Part shown: in pieces, positions 61,907 through 63,228 of the stretch | Numbering within the stretch: position 1 is the stretch's first letter | How the letters are laid out: every line of letters begins with the position of its first letter | DNA from: Chitinophagales bacterium | Lineage (GTDB): Bacteria > Bacteroidota > Bacteroidia > Chitinophagales > JADIYW01 | Direction: 5' to 3' | Assembly: GCA_019694955.1 (NCBI GenBank) | Contig: JAIBAX010000025.1 | Location: 1 to 63,228 of the forward strand | Length of the DNA stretch: 63,228 bases | Made by a program: the position numbers and the translations under genes | Notes under the pieces: model-generated | The model's database searches: none | Told to the model about the DNA's origin: nothing | The model's input: the letters and a program-made list of their open reading frames with translations, nothing else

Positions 61907-62302
61907 TTACCCTTGCTCAGTACTGAGTACCATTTTTAGTTTTAGTTTAGCACCTAGTGACATGATGTCTACCAAATCTTGTACGGTAAGGTTTTCGGCT
62001 ACCCTTAGTACTACCGTTGGATCTTCGCTGTTGCCGACAGAAGCTTTTAGTTCTTGCTCCAGCATTTCAAAAGGCAACTCCCTAGTATTGATATAATATT
62101 TTTTGTCAGAAGTTACTGAAACAGTAATGGGTTGTTTGCTCAGTTTGTCTGTACTGTTAGACTTTGGCAATAACAACTTTATTACGTTTGGATTAGCCAT
62201 GGTTGAAATGATAAGAAAGAACAACATTAGGAAAAACATGATGTCATTCATGGATGCCATGGCATCTTCATCGTGAAATTCTCTTCTACGCTTGATATTC
62301 AT
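61907..62302 (-). CDS. exbD: ExbD/TolR-family biopolymer transport protein
   Basis: 131 residues. One membrane helix (about 20-40, MNDIMFFLMLFFLIISTMA) contains the conserved region with an Asp before it (DAMASMNDIMF), and a periplasmic domain of about 90 residues follows. The protein works with ExbB/TolQ in converting the proton gradient into motion. It starts four bases after the ExbB-like gene. No TonB or TolA gene is adjacent, so the partner is unknown. Confidence 0.9.
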   Translation of the reverse strand: MNIKRRREFHDEDAMASMNDIMFFLMLFFLIISTMANPNVIKLLLPKSNSTDKLSKQPITVSVTSDKKYYINTRELPFEMLEQELKASVGNSEDPTVVLRVAENLTVQDLVDIMSLGAKLKLKMVLSTEQG

Positions 62303-62306
62303 ATGG

Positions 62307-63008
62307 CTAGTTGACTGGTTTTTGAATGCCTTTCACAAACTCAAATATTTGCTTTTGTAATTTCATCGAGTAATTGTCGATTTTAGAAATCAGGAAGTGG
62401 AAACCCATAAAGGCGATAACACCAACAATTAAACCCATCCCTGAGGTTATCATTTTTTGGTATAAGCCGGTAGTAATGGTGCCAATAGCGATGTTTCCAC
62501 CAGATGAAGCGATGTCATAAAAGATTCTTATTACCCCTAATATGGTACCGATAAAACCCAAACGCGGTGCAATACCGGAAATCATACTGATATAGCTGGT
62601 ATGGTTTTCCATCTCATTGAGTTCTATATTAGATTGTATATCAAGCACTTTTTCGATGTGTTCTATGGGTTTGCCGAGTTGGGTGACACCTGAACGAAGG
62701 ACATTGCCTAAGGATGATTTATCGGAAATACAAAGTGCCTCAGCGCCTTTGATATTGCCTTGGTACAATTGATCTAATACTTCATTGACCAAGCTTTCGC
62801 TGAGTTGTGCCTTTTTTTGAATGTATAAGAAACGTTCAATGATGAAAAAAACGGCAATAAAGAGTAGTAATATCAGCGGTATCATCATTATACCACCTTT
62901 AAATAATAGACTCAAATAAGAGATTTTTTCATGGCTACCTGCGGCATCGGCAATGCCTTGCATCGTATCTGTAATGGCTGTATTAGTTGCTTGCAAAAAG
63001 AAAAACAT
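62307..63008 (-). CDS. exbB: MotA/TolQ/ExbB proton channel family protein
   Basis: 233 residues from ATG 63008. Three membrane helices (about 37-60, 130-155 and 180-205) match the family, with GIAPRLGFIGTILGVIRIFYDI and TGLYQKMITSGMGLIVGVIAFMGFHFL as signature regions. It forms the pentameric motor with the ExbD-like protein encoded next. The first codons upstream to 63029 add nothing. A TACATTTG box precedes the start on the minus strand. The tandem palindromic array (63146-63228) lies 138 bases upstream. Confidence 0.9.
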   Translation of the reverse strand: MFFFLQATNTAITDTMQGIADAAGSHEKISYLSLLFKGGIMMIPLILLLFIAVFFIIERFLYIQKKAQLSESLVNEVLDQLYQGNIKGAEALCISDKSSLGNVLRSGVTQLGKPIEHIEKVLDIQSNIELNEMENHTSYISMISGIAPRLGFIGTILGVIRIFYDIASSGGNIAIGTITTGLYQKMITSGMGLIVGVIAFMGFHFLISKIDNYSMKLQKQIFEFVKGIQKPVN

Positions 63009-63145
63009 AAATTCAAACTTTGGTGACAAATGTAAAATTATTCAATTTATAAAAAATGGAAACGTTTTATACCATTGTGGATAATTAACGCAAATGTCGT
63101 GTCAGAAGTGTTTTTCTGCTGGTTTCTTAGGAGAATTTAACTTTT

Positions 63146-63228
63146 CAACCCTCGAGGTTGAAAAGAACCAACCCTCGAGGTTGAAAAGAACCAACCCTCG
63201 AGGTTGAAAAGAACCAACCCTCGAGGTT
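63146..63228. repeat. Tandem array of 23-bp units with palindromic core CAACCCTCGAGGTTG, open at the window edge
   Basis: Copies at 63146-63160, 63169-63183, 63192-63206 and 63215-63228 (cut) are spaced exactly 23 bases, separated by AAAAGAAC. The 8-base spacer is identical each time, so this is a tandem repeat and not a CRISPR array. The total number of copies is unknown. Confidence 0.92.

Noticed and set aside
63146..63228. CRISPR array at the right edge
   Set aside because: The spacers are identical 8-base sequences and the unit is only 23 bases; this is a tandem repeat.

Overview
This window is a piece of a Bacteroidota chromosome, most like the Chitinophagales/Sphingobacteriales lineages. 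The evidence is a low G+C content, three secreted proteins with C-terminal type IX secretion (T9SS) sorting domains, promoters of the TTG-N19/20-TAnnTTTG type, the Bacteroidota arrangement of LptD, OstA-like, MlaD and AmiC genes, and many closest-looking families typical of the phylum. The assignment comes from reading the proteins, not from a search. No rRNA, tRNA or CRISPR array was found.

Layout. 1-1.2 kb: the 3' end of an IS1595-like transposase, a gene-poor stretch, and a ParD/ParE toxin-antitoxin pair whose toxin carries an in-frame TAG. 1.2-14.3 kb: a NamZ-like muramidase, an FtsX-type permease, an RprX/RprY-like two-component system, a carotenoid/retinol-type oxidoreductase, two overlapping predicted nucleotidyltransferases of the RNA-repair-associated type, a GH172-like T9SS protein and a DUF2804 protein. 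14.4-19.7 kb: glpD, and divergently from it a three-gene cluster that is the highlight of the window. Its first gene is a carbapenam synthetase (CarA)-like enzyme, its second a carboxymethylproline synthase (CarB)-like crotonase, and its third a PLP aminotransferase. The catalytic residues I recall for CarA (Tyr/Glu/Lys) and CarB (Gly/Met/Glu/His) are present with almost exact spacing. This looks like a minimal beta-lactam pathway in a phylum where I know of no characterised example.

19.7-31.2 kb: a T9SS esterase-like protein with a lipoprotein, then a tightly packed minus-strand operon: mazG, a giant NtrY-like kinase, hemL, a sensor kinase, a response regulator and hemH. A two-component system thus sits inside a heme biosynthesis operon. 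31.3-43.2 kb: housekeeping genes (aspartate kinase, fructose-1,6-bisphosphatase, RNase H, endonuclease III, biotin carboxylase) plus a transglutaminase/TPR gene interrupted by TAG. 43.3-47.1 kb: ccmB-ccmC-ccmD, glutamate dehydrogenase and a lipoprotein. 47.2-49.4 kb: an AT-rich arsenic module without an efflux pump, next to an attC-like hairpin. 49.6-63.2 kb: a LytS/LytTR system, the outer-membrane/LPS block, a transaldolase, an arylsulfotransferase-like T9SS protein, NupC and ExbB/ExbD.

Two kinds of repeat recur. Low-complexity arrays (CCCACATCTCC-like, AAATTCCC-like or TTGAATT words) sit at four convergent gene junctions and run up to, or into, the stop codon of the minus-strand gene. A short palindrome, AACCCTCGAGGTT or AACCTCSGAGGTT, occurs in intergenic regions. 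One copy forms the stop codon of rnhA, one supplies the -33 box of the ccmB promoter, and at least four tandem copies close the window on the right.
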